Positions 1 to 8,316 of a DNA stretch of 64,000 nucleotides are shown here, in pieces. Below the pieces are notes generated by a model, which saw only the letters and a list, made by a program, of their open reading frames with translations, searched no databases and was not told where the DNA came from. This DNA is from Natronomonas salina (lineage in GTDB: Archaea > Halobacteriota > Halobacteria > Halobacteriales > Haloarculaceae): NCBI RefSeq assembly GCF_013391105.1, contig NZ_CP058335.1:3534001-3598000 (forward strand). The letters run 5' to 3'. Each line of letters opens with the position of its first letter. The stretch's first letter is position 1. The position numbers were made by a program, and so were the translations under genes.

Positions 1-43
1 TGAGTAGACAGGTCTATCATCGGGCCGCTGTCGAGTACCTGGT

Positions 44-571
44 ATGAACCGTCGGCGCGTCGGGACGAGCCTCTACGCGGGGTTCCTGTTCACGGTGCTG
101 GGGACCGTCGCGTGGGCGAGCGGCCAGCCGTTCATCTTCCCGAGCCTCGGGCCGTCGGCGTTCATCCTGGCGTTCGACCGCCAGGGCGAGCGCACCCGCG
201 TCTACCGCGTCGTCGGCAGCCACCTGATCGGCGCCGTCGCCGGCTTCCTGGCGTACTCGCTGCTGGCGTCGGGCGTCACCCTGACGACGACGGCGGGGGC
301 GTTCTCCGCCGACGGGCTCCGGTTGGCCGCCAGCGGGATGCTCTCCATCGTCGCGACCAGCTGGGGGATGATCGCGACCGACGCCAATCACGCGCCGGCC
401 TGCGCGACGACGCTCATCGTCTCGCTCGGCCTGCTCTCGACGGCGTTCCAGGTGGTCACCATCGTCGTCAGCGTCGTCGTGCTCGTGGCGGTCCACGCCG
501 CGGTCCTGGAGTGCTTCAAGCGGGTCGTCGGCGAGTCCTACCCGCTCTACACGGGCGAGGAGACGGAGTAA
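44..571 (+). CDS. HPP-family integral membrane protein
   Basis: A 175-residue hydrophobic protein with about four or five membrane segments. The N-terminal stretch with PSLGPSAF and the later segment with ANHAPACAT fit the HPP family, whose defining motif is usually HPPAGA; here the first proline is alanine (HAPACA). Known HPP proteins are poorly characterised membrane proteins, with nitrite transport reported for a plant chloroplast member. The ATG at 44 is the first in frame and precedes the first membrane segment. The gene stands alone, converging on the membrane-protein gene at 577-1575. The substrate cannot be inferred. Confidence 0.75.
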   Translation: MNRRRVGTSLYAGFLFTVLGTVAWASGQPFIFPSLGPSAFILAFDRQGERTRVYRVVGSHLIGAVAGFLAYSLLASGVTLTTTAGAFSADGLRLAASGMLSIVATSWGMIATDANHAPACATTLIVSLGLLSTAFQVVTIVVSVVVLVAVHAAVLECFKRVVGESYPLYTGEETE

Positions 572-576
572 CCTGC

Positions 577-1575
577 CTAGTCGCCGGGGACGAACGGCCC
601 GAAGTCGGCGGTGCGGGCGGCGATGGTCGCGATCCGAAGCGAGTAGCTCAACAGCACGATGAACGGCAGAAAGACGAGCGTGACGCCGACCGCGGCGACG
701 ACGACCAGCGTCCCGATGGCGACGTCCCCCGCGAGCGTCGGATAGACCATGACGAGGAGGCCGCCGCCGACGAGCGTCGGGAAGCCGACGTAGAGCAGCA
801 GCCGCGAGAGGACCGCCAGCTCGTGCTGGACGTAGAGGGTCTTGAACGTCTGGCGGGCGACCGCCAGCGCCTCCAGCAGGTCGATGAGCTCGTCCAGCGG
901 CCCGGTGTCCGCGAAGGCGTCGGTCCGCTCCAGCCGGTGGACCCGCGCGGTGTGGAGGTGGTCGCCCTGGTGGTGGCCGAGGACGGCCGTCAGGGCGTCG
1001 AAGGTCCCGAACTCCGCGTCGTCGAGCGCGTCGATCACCGGCCGTCCCTCCGCGACGAGCGCGTCGCCGAACCGCTCGACGTCGGCGACGTCGTCCTCGT
1101 CGGCGTCGTCGGCCAGCGAGCCGGGCAGCCGCCGTCCCGTCTCCACGGTCGCCAGGACGACGTGCTTCAGGAAGTCGGCGGGCGACGCCGGGCTGACGGT
1201 CTCTCCGGTGAGCTCCTCGACGTCGCGGCGGAACGAGACCATGCCCTGGAACCGGTCGGCGAGTTCGTCCGTCCAGCCCAGCTCCTGGGAGAGCACGAGC
1301 TGGTTGATCGCGAGGACGATGGTGATGAACGGGAGCGTCCCGCCGACAAGCCCCGACAGGAGCGTCACCACCGCCTGGTCGTTCCGGACGCGCAGGACGC
1401 CGCCGAGGTGGAGGGCGACGACCGCCGTGAAGACGCCCGCCGCGAGCACCGCGGAGATGACCAGCCGGTCGCCGTCGAGGAGCAGCCACCGCTTGACCGG
1501 CGACTCGGAGACGGGGTCGTAGGTGAGTTCGCTGTCCTCGTCCTCGAACGGGTCGGGCCCGTCGTCGGGGGCCAT
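577..1575 (-). CDS. Haloarchaeal membrane protein, paralogue of the next gene
   Basis: A 332-residue protein with an acidic N-terminus, two membrane segments near residues 40-60 and 75-100, a central soluble region of about 150 residues and two more membrane segments near the C-terminus. It shares the order INQLVLSQE, MVSFRRDVE, then FKTLYVQHELAVLSRLL with the upstream neighbour (INQLILSRE, VVSFHEDIE, FKTTYMQREL), so the two are tandem paralogues about 55 bp apart on the same strand, probably cotranscribed. I recognise no characterised family. The topology resembles small membrane scaffolds with a cytosolic helical domain, but the function is unknown. Confidence 0.8.
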   Translation of the reverse strand: MAPDDGPDPFEDEDSELTYDPVSESPVKRWLLLDGDRLVISAVLAAGVFTAVVALHLGGVLRVRNDQAVVTLLSGLVGGTLPFITIVLAINQLVLSQELGWTDELADRFQGMVSFRRDVEELTGETVSPASPADFLKHVVLATVETGRRLPGSLADDADEDDVADVERFGDALVAEGRPVIDALDDAEFGTFDALTAVLGHHQGDHLHTARVHRLERTDAFADTGPLDELIDLLEALAVARQTFKTLYVQHELAVLSRLLLYVGFPTLVGGGLLVMVYPTLAGDVAIGTLVVVAAVGVTLVFLPFIVLLSYSLRIATIAARTADFGPFVPGD

Positions 1576-1630
1576 GGGGACGCTTCGACCGGGGGCTCCG
1601 TAAAACGGCCGCCACCGCGGCGGGGCTCCG

Positions 1631-2695
1631 TCAGTCGTCGGACCGGGCGGAGCCGCCGAAGGGCTTGGCGTCGGGGTCGGAGTTGGCGAGGAACGGGCCG
1701 ATGGTGACCGTCCGCCGCGTCACGGTCGCGGTCCGGAGCGTGTAGGTGACGAGGAGCGCGGCGGGGAACGCCGCGATCGAGACGAGCGCGCTGGCGGCGT
1801 ACGGGAGGTAGGTGGGCCGCAGGGTGGGGCCGCGGAGGTCGCCGTAGAGGAGCCCGAGCATCGCCGCGGCGACGAGACCGACGGCGCCGGCGACGACGAT
1901 CAGCCGGGAGAACCGGGTGAGCTCCCGCTGCATGTAGGTGGTCTTGAAGTGCTCCCGCGCGACGCTGAAGAACTCCAGGACCTCCTGCAGGTCCGCCAGG
2001 GCGCCGTCGAGGGCCGGCGACGTCTCCGCCGCGTAGCCGTTCCGCAGGTGCCTCGTCGCGTAGATCTGCCAGTGATCGTCGTACCGCATCGTCGCCGAGA
2101 GCGCCGAGAACGCGCCGACGTCCGTCGACTCGAGGCTGCTGTCGAGGCCGTCGGCGCTCTCGACGACCTCGTCGGTGACGGCCTTCGCGCGCCGCCGGAA
2201 CTCCTCGTCCGGGTGGTCCTCGGCGAGCCGCCGGACCGTCCGCGCCCGGTCGTCGACGACCACCGCGAGCAGTTCGAGCAGTTCGGTCGGTTCGGCGGGG
2301 ACCGTCGAGATGTCCGTGGCGTCCTCGATGTCCTCGTGGAACGAGACGACGCCGTCGAGGCGCTCGCGGGACTCCTTCGGGGTGGTGAACTCCCGGGAGA
2401 GGATGAGCTGGTTGATGGAGACGACGATGGTGGTCAGCGAGAAGACGCCGGCGATCAGTCCGCTGGCCACCCGGCTCACGGGTCCGCCGTCGTCGAACGC
2501 GACGAGTCCGAGGGCCTCGACGCCGACGAGGAAACAGAAGACGAGGGCCGTCACCGCACCGGCGATGAGGATCCGGTCTCCGTCGACGAGGACCCACTCG
2601 GTCCACCGCGACGGCGGCGACCGGTCGCCCGTCGCCGGGGGCTGCTCGCCCGCGGACGACGCGAGGTCGTCGCCGTCGCTGCTGTCGGCACCCAT
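1631..2695 (-). CDS. Haloarchaeal membrane protein, paralogue of the previous gene
   Basis: A 354-residue paralogue of the downstream gene with the same plan: acidic soluble N-terminus, two membrane helices near residues 40-100, a central helical domain rich in Glu and Asp, and two helices near the C-terminus. The start chosen is the ATG at 2695; a TTG nine bases further upstream is also open but less likely. A T-rich tract lies about 25-30 bases upstream and may contain the promoter. It is the first gene of the probable two-gene unit. Function unknown. Confidence 0.8.
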   Translation of the reverse strand: MGADSSDGDDLASSAGEQPPATGDRSPPSRWTEWVLVDGDRILIAGAVTALVFCFLVGVEALGLVAFDDGGPVSRVASGLIAGVFSLTTIVVSINQLILSREFTTPKESRERLDGVVSFHEDIEDATDISTVPAEPTELLELLAVVVDDRARTVRRLAEDHPDEEFRRRAKAVTDEVVESADGLDSSLESTDVGAFSALSATMRYDDHWQIYATRHLRNGYAAETSPALDGALADLQEVLEFFSVAREHFKTTYMQRELTRFSRLIVVAGAVGLVAAAMLGLLYGDLRGPTLRPTYLPYAASALVSIAAFPAALLVTYTLRTATVTRRTVTIGPFLANSDPDAKPFGGSARSDD

Positions 2696-2734
2696 ACCTG
2701 ACAATCTGCTGTCGAGACAGAAAAAGCGGGCGCC

Positions 2735-3304
2735 CTACGCCTCGTCGCGTCGGGCCAGCCCCGCGAGGTGGCCGGCCTCCTCGACGACGATCTCCTCGAC
2801 CCCGAGGCGGACCGCGTTCTCGCTGCCGGGTAGACAGAACACGGGGACGCCGTCGGCGACGCCGGCGGCCGAGCGCGTACAGACGATCTTCGTCCCGACC
2901 TCGTCGTAGGAGAGCCGCCGGAACAGCTCGCCGAACCCGGGGAGGCGCTTGTCGAACAGCGGGTCGACGGCCTCCAGGGTCACGTCGTCCGGGGTGACGC
3001 CGGTCCCGCCGGTCGTCACGACGCAGTCGGTGTCCTCGCGGTCGACGAACCGGTTGACGGTGTCCTGGACGCGGTCGTGCTCGTCGCGGACGAGTTCGCG
3101 GATCACGACCGAGTGGCCCTCCCCCTCGACGATCTCGGCGACGGCGTCGCCCGCCGGGTCGTCCGAGAGCGAGCGCGACGACGAGACGGTGAGGACCGCC
3201 ACGCCGAGTTCGTCGAGGTCGTGGTGATGGTGGTGGTACCGCTCCGGCTCGGGTTCGCCCCCGCTATCGCGCTCGTGGGAGCCCGCACCCTCGTTGTCGC
3301 TCAT
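2735..3304 (-). CDS. moaB: Molybdenum cofactor biosynthesis protein MoaB
   Basis: A 189-residue protein of the MoaB/MogA family, which adenylylates molybdopterin before molybdate insertion. Visible family features are the TTGGTG loop followed by VTPDDVT, the upstream VAVLTVSSSRSLSDD strand that opens the fold, and SENAVRLG near the C-terminus. The first 30 residues are a charged extension with a run of five histidines (YHHHHHDLDELG), common in haloarchaeal MoaB-like proteins. The ATG at 3304 is preferred because the open frame further upstream continues into sequence that is antisense to the next gene. It is divergent from the MDR oxidoreductase at 3431. Confidence 0.88.
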   Translation of the reverse strand: MSDNEGAGSHERDSGGEPEPERYHHHHHDLDELGVAVLTVSSSRSLSDDPAGDAVAEIVEGEGHSVVIRELVRDEHDRVQDTVNRFVDREDTDCVVTTGGTGVTPDDVTLEAVDPLFDKRLPGFGELFRRLSYDEVGTKIVCTRSAAGVADGVPVFCLPGSENAVRLGVEEIVVEEAGHLAGLARRDEA

Positions 3305-3430
3305 GGGAGCACCTCCGGACCCCATCGGGGTAAATCCCCGCCGTCGCCGTAGAGGCCGCCCGCGGGCGCCGTCCCGGGACAGCTTGCTGTCTTCGCTACT
3401 GTTTTGCACGGTGCGAGCGCACGTGGGGGT

Positions 3431-4486
3431 ATGCAAGCCATCTTCTACGAGGAGCACGGCTCGACGGACGTCCTGGAGTACGGCGAGTTCCCGGACCCAG
3501 AGATCGGGCCCGACGAGGTGCTCGTCGACGTCAAGGCGGGCGGGCTCAACCACCTCGACGTCTGGACGCGCAAGGGGATGCCGAGCCCCGAGGAACTGCC
3601 GCACGTCCCCGGCAGCGACGCGGCGGGCGTCGTCAGCGAGGTCGGCGACCGCGTGACCCGCTTCGAGCCCGGCGACCGCGTCGTCGTCGACCCGAACCTG
3701 TTCTGCGGAGACTGCGAGTTCTGCCGGAAGGGCGAGACCTCGCTGTGCGTCGACTTCAAGATGATCGGCGAGCACGTCCGCGGCGTCCACAGCGAGCAGG
3801 CGGCCCTCCACGAGGACAACCTCATCCACCTGCCCGACGACGTCGACTTCGTCACCGCCGCCTCGGCGCCGCTGGTGTTCCAGACCGCCTGGCGGATGCT
3901 CGTCACCCGCGCGGAGATCCAGCAGAACGACAGCGTCCTCGTCCACGGCGCCTCGGGCGGCGTCGGCCACGCCGCCGTCCAGATCGCCGCCAACGAGGGC
4001 TGCGAGGTCTGGGCGACGGCCTCCTCCGAGGAGAAGCTGGAGTACGCCTCGGAGATCGGCGCCGACCACCTCGTGAACTACGAGGAAGACGACTTCGTCG
4101 ACGAGATCAAGTCCGCCACGGACGGCCGCGGCGTCGACGTCGTCGTCGACCACGTCGGCGAGGCGACCTGGGACGGCTCCCTCTCGGTGGCCGCCCACGG
4201 GGGCGCCATCGTCACCTGCGGTGCGACCTCCGGCATCTCCCCGGAGACGAACATCCCGAAGGTGTTCTGGAAGCAGCTCGACATCCTCGGGTCGACGATG
4301 GGCACGCCCGGCGAGATGGACGACGTGATGGCGAAGGTCTTCGACGGCACCTTCGAGCCGCGGGTCCGCGACGTCATGCCGATGAGCGAGATCGTCCGCG
4401 CCCACGAGATGCTGGAGGACCGGGAGGGGTTCGGCTCGGTGGTCGTCGTCCCGGACAGCGAGTACGACCCCGACGACTATGAGTGA
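3431..4486 (+). CDS. MDR-family zinc-type alcohol dehydrogenase / quinone oxidoreductase-like protein
   Basis: A 351-residue medium-chain dehydrogenase. The N-terminal GroES-like domain has the structural-zinc lobe CGDCEFCRKGETSLC (four Cys). The Rossmann domain carries GASGGVGHAAVQIA near residues 175-190. The position that normally supplies a catalytic-zinc Cys is Asn (GLNHLDVW), so a classical zinc-dependent alcohol dehydrogenase is unlikely, while an NAD(P)H quinone or enone reductase remains possible. The start is the ATG after a GGGGGT stretch; the frame is open nine codons further upstream. The next gene starts within its last codons (8-base overlap), so the two are probably cotranscribed. 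Substrate unknown. Confidence 0.85.
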   Translation: MQAIFYEEHGSTDVLEYGEFPDPEIGPDEVLVDVKAGGLNHLDVWTRKGMPSPEELPHVPGSDAAGVVSEVGDRVTRFEPGDRVVVDPNLFCGDCEFCRKGETSLCVDFKMIGEHVRGVHSEQAALHEDNLIHLPDDVDFVTAASAPLVFQTAWRMLVTRAEIQQNDSVLVHGASGGVGHAAVQIAANEGCEVWATASSEEKLEYASEIGADHLVNYEEDDFVDEIKSATDGRGVDVVVDHVGEATWDGSLSVAAHGGAIVTCGATSGISPETNIPKVFWKQLDILGSTMGTPGEMDDVMAKVFDGTFEPRVRDVMPMSEIVRAHEMLEDREGFGSVVVVPDSEYDPDDYE

Positions 4487-4808
4487 CGGCTACACCCACG
4501 ACCCGGACGCCATCGACGGCGACGGCCCCGGGGTGGGCGACGGCGGCGCGGCCGACCCGGACCGCGACCCGACGGCCGACGAGCAGGGCGCCCACCCGGA
4601 GGGCGTCGACCGGGAGTTCGACTGGCGCGGCTGGACGCTCGTCGCCGCCATCGTCGTCGCGTTCCTCGTCGTCCCGGGACTCATCTACCTCTACCCGCAC
4701 GTCGGCTCCGCGATGGGACTGACCTTCTGGGACACCTACCTCGCGCTGCCGATGATCCCTGCCATCCTCCTCGGCATCCTCGCGGTCTGGGCGACGACCC
4801 GGCCCTGA
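4479..4808 (+). CDS. Small two-helix membrane protein
   Basis: A 109-residue protein with a 45-residue acidic, glycine-rich N-terminus followed by two membrane helices (about residues 50-70 and 87-107). The start overlaps the end of the MDR gene by 8 bases, which indicates translational coupling. The order of acidic tail then helices, with YLYP and FWDTYLALPMIPAILLGI around the turn, looks like a conserved haloarchaeal membrane protein, but I do not recognise a named family. A functional link to the oxidoreductase is suggested only by the overlap. Confidence 0.75.
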   Translation: MSDGYTHDPDAIDGDGPGVGDGGAADPDRDPTADEQGAHPEGVDREFDWRGWTLVAAIVVAFLVVPGLIYLYPHVGSAMGLTFWDTYLALPMIPAILLGILAVWATTRP

Positions 4809-4871
4809 ACCCCGGAACCCCGGGCGGGCGGCGCGGAACGCTTTTGCCGTCGCAGTGTGTCATCCCCTAGC

Positions 4872-6116
4872 ATGACTTCGACGGAGGAGCTCGCGGCCTT
4901 CGCGACCGAGGTGAGCTACGACGCCCTCCCGGAAGCCGTCCGCGAGGCGGTCAAGCGTCGGGTCCTCGACGCCGTCGGGGTGGGGCTCGGCGCGGTCGGC
5001 GACCACCCGACCGACGCCGTCCGCCGGGCCGTGTCCGTCCAGAACGCGACCGGCCGGAGCCGCCTGTGGGGCTCGGAGCTGAGCGCCTCGCCGTCCGACG
5101 CCGCGATGTACGACGCGGCGCTGGTCGCCTCGGGCAACGGCGCGGTGTTCCTCGCGCCGACGCTCGCTTCGGCCGGCGACGGCGTGGCCGCGGTCCTCGC
5201 GGCCGGCGAGGCCCGCAGCGCCAACGGCGAGGACGTCCTGGCTGGACTGGCGGTCGCCCACGAGGTCCGCGGCGAACTGGCCTGGAACGTCCCCGTCGAC
5301 GGCTTCCACCCGGCCAGCCACGGCGCCGTCGCCGGGGCCGCCGGCGTCGGGCGAACGATGGACCTCGCGCCGGACGTCCTGGCGAACGCCGTCGGCCTCG
5401 CGGCCACGCAGGCGACGCTGTCCGTCGGCGGCGAGGTCGATCCGCTGGCGGCCGGCACGGCCGCCCAGACCGCCGTCTACGCGTGTCTGCTGGCCGACGG
5501 CGGTATCGAGGGCCCGGACCCGCTGGACGACCCCGAGGGCTGGGCGGCCCACGTCGGCCCGTTCGACCTGGACCTGGACCCCGGCTGCGAGCGGGTCGAG
5601 GACGCAGCGCTGCTGCCCTACGCCGTCCACCCCTACGCCCAGACCGCAGTCGAGGCGGGGGTCGAACTCGCCGGGGACGCCGCGCTCGACCCCGCCGACG
5701 TCGAGTCGGTCCGCGTCGAGACGTTCGCCGACGCCGTCCCGGAGGTCGACCCGCGGGCGGTCGCCGCCGCGCTCGTCGACCGCGACCTGCCGGCCCGCCC
5801 GGGCGACCGCGCGGACCTCCAGCCGGTCGCCGAGACGGTCGCGATAGAGGAGACCGAGGACCTGACGTCGCGGGCGGCCGAGGGAGCGGTACCGGCCCGC
5901 GTCGTCGTCGAGTGCCGCGACGGCGCCGTCCACGAGGCCGACCGGCAGTGGTTCACCGGCCACCCCGCGGACCCGGCGACGTGGGGGACGGTCGAGGAGA
6001 AGTTCCACGCCGCCGTCGGCGACCGCTACGACGCGGACCGCCGCACCGAGATCGTCGACACGGTCCGCGGCCTCGAGGCCGAGAGCGCCGCCGAACTCAC
6101 CCGCCTGCTCGACTAG
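4872..6116 (+). CDS. MmgE/PrpD family protein
   Basis: A 414-residue protein of the MmgE/PrpD family, which includes 2-methylcitrate dehydratase and itaconate-pathway enzymes. Family features are the helical N-terminus (TSTEELAAFA, then VREAVKRRVLDAVGVGLGAVG), the SHGAVAGAAG stretch near residues 150-165, and the C-terminal GHPADPATWGTVEEKF segment. The ATG at 4872 is preferred to a GTG 15 bases upstream. No citrate synthase or methylisocitrate lyase is next to it, so propionate metabolism is not supported by context. Its stop codon shares the bases CTAG with the stop of the opposite-strand gene that follows. Confidence 0.85.
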   Translation: MTSTEELAAFATEVSYDALPEAVREAVKRRVLDAVGVGLGAVGDHPTDAVRRAVSVQNATGRSRLWGSELSASPSDAAMYDAALVASGNGAVFLAPTLASAGDGVAAVLAAGEARSANGEDVLAGLAVAHEVRGELAWNVPVDGFHPASHGAVAGAAGVGRTMDLAPDVLANAVGLAATQATLSVGGEVDPLAAGTAAQTAVYACLLADGGIEGPDPLDDPEGWAAHVGPFDLDLDPGCERVEDAALLPYAVHPYAQTAVEAGVELAGDAALDPADVESVRVETFADAVPEVDPRAVAAALVDRDLPARPGDRADLQPVAETVAIEETEDLTSRAAEGAVPARVVVECRDGAVHEADRQWFTGHPADPATWGTVEEKFHAAVGDRYDADRRTEIVDTVRGLEAESAAELTRLLD

Positions 6117-6298
6117 GCCGGTTCGGTGTTCGACTCGTCGTCGACGTCGGGGTCGGGCGCGGGGACGACCGTCCCGGAGGTCCGCGCGTAGTGCCGGAGT
6201 TCCGACCGCGAGATGTCGGCGCGCCGCACCGCCTCCTCCTCGGTCAGCGCCCCCGACAGGTACAGTGCCACGGCCGTCCGGACCTGGTCGTCGTACAT
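6113..6298 (-). CDS. Small helix-turn-helix-like protein
   Basis: A 61-residue protein: YDDQVRTAVALYLSGALTEEEAVRRADISRSELRHYART followed by a short acidic tail. The helical first 40 residues read like a helix-turn-helix of the type found in very small haloarchaeal DNA-binding proteins, with DISRSELRHYA as the likely recognition helix. The ATG at 6298 gives the compact domain; a longer frame starts nine codons upstream. The stop overlaps the stop of the PrpD-family gene through the palindrome CTAG, so the two genes converge with no spacer. Target unknown. Confidence 0.65.
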   Translation of the reverse strand: MYDDQVRTAVALYLSGALTEEEAVRRADISRSELRHYARTSGTVVPAPDPDVDDESNTEPA

Positions 6299-6639
6299 CG
6301 TACAGAATCGCGGTAATCTCCCCACTCTTGTAAATCTATCTCCGACGAAGGCGACCGAACAGCGTTTAGTACTTTGATAAAGACGACGGGCGTTTGTTCG
6401 AGGTCTAATCGGGTAACCAGACGTCCAGGAATCTTCTGTCCACTGAAACCGTCACAACCCCGACGCTCGCGGCCAGGAGGACGCGGGGAAATGGTAGCTG
6501 ATCGAGGGTTTCGCCGTACGACGCGGCAGCTTCGGCTAGTCGATCGAAGAATCTCGTTGGAGGATGGATGCATACGAAAGCCGGACCGTGCAGCGACTGG
6601 CGGCTTGGATCGGAACTGGAGAACGAGGTTTCGGTTACT
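6299..6639. other. Gene-free stretch, relatively AT-rich
   Basis: This 341-base interval shows no frame with haloarchaeal coding character. The part next to 6299 must contain the promoter of the small gene starting at 6298; on the minus strand a TAGATTTA-like element lies about 35-45 bases upstream of that ATG. Nothing else was recognised. Confidence 0.5.
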
Positions 6640-7233
6640 CTACGCGTCGCCGACGTCCCGACGCATGGCGATCTCGAACCACGGACAGAGGCGCAGTTGC
6701 CGGTACCACTTGGGGTGTTCGTGGAGCCGCTGGTAGGGCACCCACATCAGGCCGGCGACCTCCGCCTCGTCGGGGTCGAGTTCGTGGTCCTGGAGGGTGC
6801 ACTGCAGCACCGAGCAGACCTCCCACTCGACGCCCTCGTTCATGTAGTAGCGCTTGTACTCGAACTTGTCCGTGACCCGGAGGTCGTCGTACTGGTCCGG
6901 GGAGACGCCGAGTTCCTCCTCGAGCCGCTGGCGGGTCGCCTCGACCTGCGTCTGGCCCTCGACCGGGTGGGAGGCGACCGTGCCGTCCCAGAAGGTGTCC
7001 CAGAGGCGCTTGCCCGGGGCTCGCTGGGCCAGCAGGATGTTGTCGTCGCCGTCGAAGACCAGCGCCGTGAACGCGCGGTGGCGGATGCCCTCGCCGGTGT
7101 GGGCGTCGAGGCGGTTGACCAGCTCCGTCGGCTCGTCGTCGGCGTCGACGGCGATGACGTCCTGGAGGGCGTTCTCGTGGTCCTGCGCGCCCTCCGCGCT
7201 CGACCCCGCGGAGTCGACGTCGTCGGTGCTCAT
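6640..7233 (-). CDS. Isopentenyl-diphosphate isomerase type I-like Nudix protein
   Basis: A 197-residue protein aligned by eye with type I IDI along its length: RHRAFTALVFDGDDNILLAQRA, then GTVASHPVEGQ, the Nudix helix ATRQRLEEELGV (about 99-110), the metal-binding pair E136 and E138 in GVEWEVC, and CPWFEIAM at the end. IDI isomerises IPP to DMAPP for isoprenoid lipids. The position of the catalytic cysteine (C67 of E. coli, in NSVCGHP) is Ala87 here, while the neighbouring His89 is kept. The first 40 residues are an acidic extension. It may be a functional haloarchaeal variant or a Nudix hydrolase; the name is therefore given without a gene symbol. Confidence 0.75.
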   Translation of the reverse strand: MSTDDVDSAGSSAEGAQDHENALQDVIAVDADDEPTELVNRLDAHTGEGIRHRAFTALVFDGDDNILLAQRAPGKRLWDTFWDGTVASHPVEGQTQVEATRQRLEEELGVSPDQYDDLRVTDKFEYKRYYMNEGVEWEVCSVLQCTLQDHELDPDEAEVAGLMWVPYQRLHEHPKWYRQLRLCPWFEIAMRRDVGDA

Positions 7234-7324
7234 GGGCGTTCAATCGGTGGTGGTTGTTAAGGACTCTTCGAAACGGGTCACTCCGCCGGGTCCGCTGCCG
7301 GGGCTGGGTTCCGGCCCGCGGGCC

Positions 7325-8263
7325 TCACTCGCCCGGCGCGGGCTCGTAGGCCTCGCCGACCCGGAGCCCGAGGCACTGCCGGTCGACTGACAGCCGGAGG
7401 TCGTTGGCCGACAGCATCTCGCCGTCGAGGCTGAACGACACCGGCTCGTCGTCCCGGACGGCCAGCTGCAGCGCCGGCGTCCGCAGCCGCGTGATGTGGT
7501 CGGCCTCGGCGTCGAGCAGCCGCCGCCGGGCCTCCTCGCCGACGAGGTCGAAGGTGGGGCGGTCCTCGATGATCGCTACGTCGAGGAGACCGTCCTCCAT
7601 GTTGGCCTGCGTCGCTCCCTCGACGGGGAACCGACGGCCGTTGCCGATCAGCACCATCATCGCCTCGCCGTCCCACGTCGTCTCGATATCGTCGCTGGTG
7701 TGGACGCGCATCGGGATCGGGTCGAACTGCTGGGCCTCCCGGAGGCCGTTGAGCACGTACGCGAGCGTCCCGAGGCGGTTCTTCTGCTCGTGGTCGGTGC
7801 TCGCGCTGGCCTCGGCCGTGATGCCGCAGATACAGGAGTTGACGAACGGCCGGCCCTCGTCGGTCGCGGACTCCCAGGCCGTCCCGAGGTCGATCTGCCG
7901 TTCCTCGCCGTCGACGAGGACCTCGAAGGCCTGGGGGATGCTCTCGACCCCGATGTTGCCCGCGAAGTTGTTGCCGGTCCCGGCCGGGACGACCCCGAGC
8001 GTCGTGTCCTCGAGGGCGTCGGCGGCGACGAGCCCCCGGACGGTCTCGTTGATCGTGCCGTCGCCGCCGCAGGCCGCGACGAGCGACGCCCGGCGGGAGG
8101 CCCGCTCGGTTAGCGGCGCCGCGCCCTCCTCCTCTGTCGTCTCTACGACGTCGAACCCGTACTCGTCGGCGAGGCGCCTGACCTGCGGGCCGTGGTCGCC
8201 GGCCCCGGAGACCGGGTTCAACACGACGACGCGGCCGCCCGTCGCCTCGGTGGAGTCGGCCAT
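7325..8263 (-). CDS. Diacylglycerol kinase catalytic-domain (YegS/LCB5-type) lipid kinase
   Basis: A 312-residue protein of the DAGK-catalytic superfamily. VVVLNPVSGAGDHG opens the domain, GGDGTINE near residues 65-72 is the nucleotide-binding motif, GVVPAGTGNNFAGNIG follows, and the C-terminal beta-rich part ends with SFSLDGEML. Members phosphorylate diacylglycerol, sphingoid bases or other lipids; in archaea a diether lipid substrate is possible but unproven. The ATG at 8263 gives the standard N-terminus. The gene is divergent from the PHP gene, and a TATA element 28 bases upstream is shared with it. Confidence 0.85.
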   Translation of the reverse strand: MADSTEATGGRVVVLNPVSGAGDHGPQVRRLADEYGFDVVETTEEEGAAPLTERASRRASLVAACGGDGTINETVRGLVAADALEDTTLGVVPAGTGNNFAGNIGVESIPQAFEVLVDGEERQIDLGTAWESATDEGRPFVNSCICGITAEASASTDHEQKNRLGTLAYVLNGLREAQQFDPIPMRVHTSDDIETTWDGEAMMVLIGNGRRFPVEGATQANMEDGLLDVAIIEDRPTFDLVGEEARRRLLDAEADHITRLRTPALQLAVRDDEPVSFSLDGEMLSANDLRLSVDRQCLGLRVGEAYEPAPGE

Positions 8264-8286
8264 CGTATTCCGTTGAACCCAGAAAG

Positions 8287-8295
8287 ACAAATAAG
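8287..8295. promoter_or_regulatory. Candidate bidirectional TATA element
   Basis: The sequence ACAAATAAG reads CTTATTTGT on the minus strand. Its centre is 26 bases from the GTG start of the PHP gene (8317) and 28 bases from the ATG start of the lipid kinase (8263). Only 53 bases separate the two start codons and no other TATA-like element is visible, so one element may serve both directions with leaderless transcripts. Confidence 0.5.
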
Positions 8296-8316
8296 CTGGC
8301 ACCCGACGTTCCGGAC

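Noticed and set aside
2735-4405. A 556-codon minus-strand open frame covering moaB and the MDR gene
   Set aside because: Its upstream two thirds are antisense to the MDR oxidoreductase, which has clear motifs. Only the moaB part is coding; high GC leaves opposite frames open.
5066-6316. Long Arg-rich plus-strand frame inside the PrpD-family gene
   Set aside because: Arg/Gly-rich translation is the usual shifted-frame product of GC-rich coding DNA; the PrpD frame has domain motifs and acidic composition.
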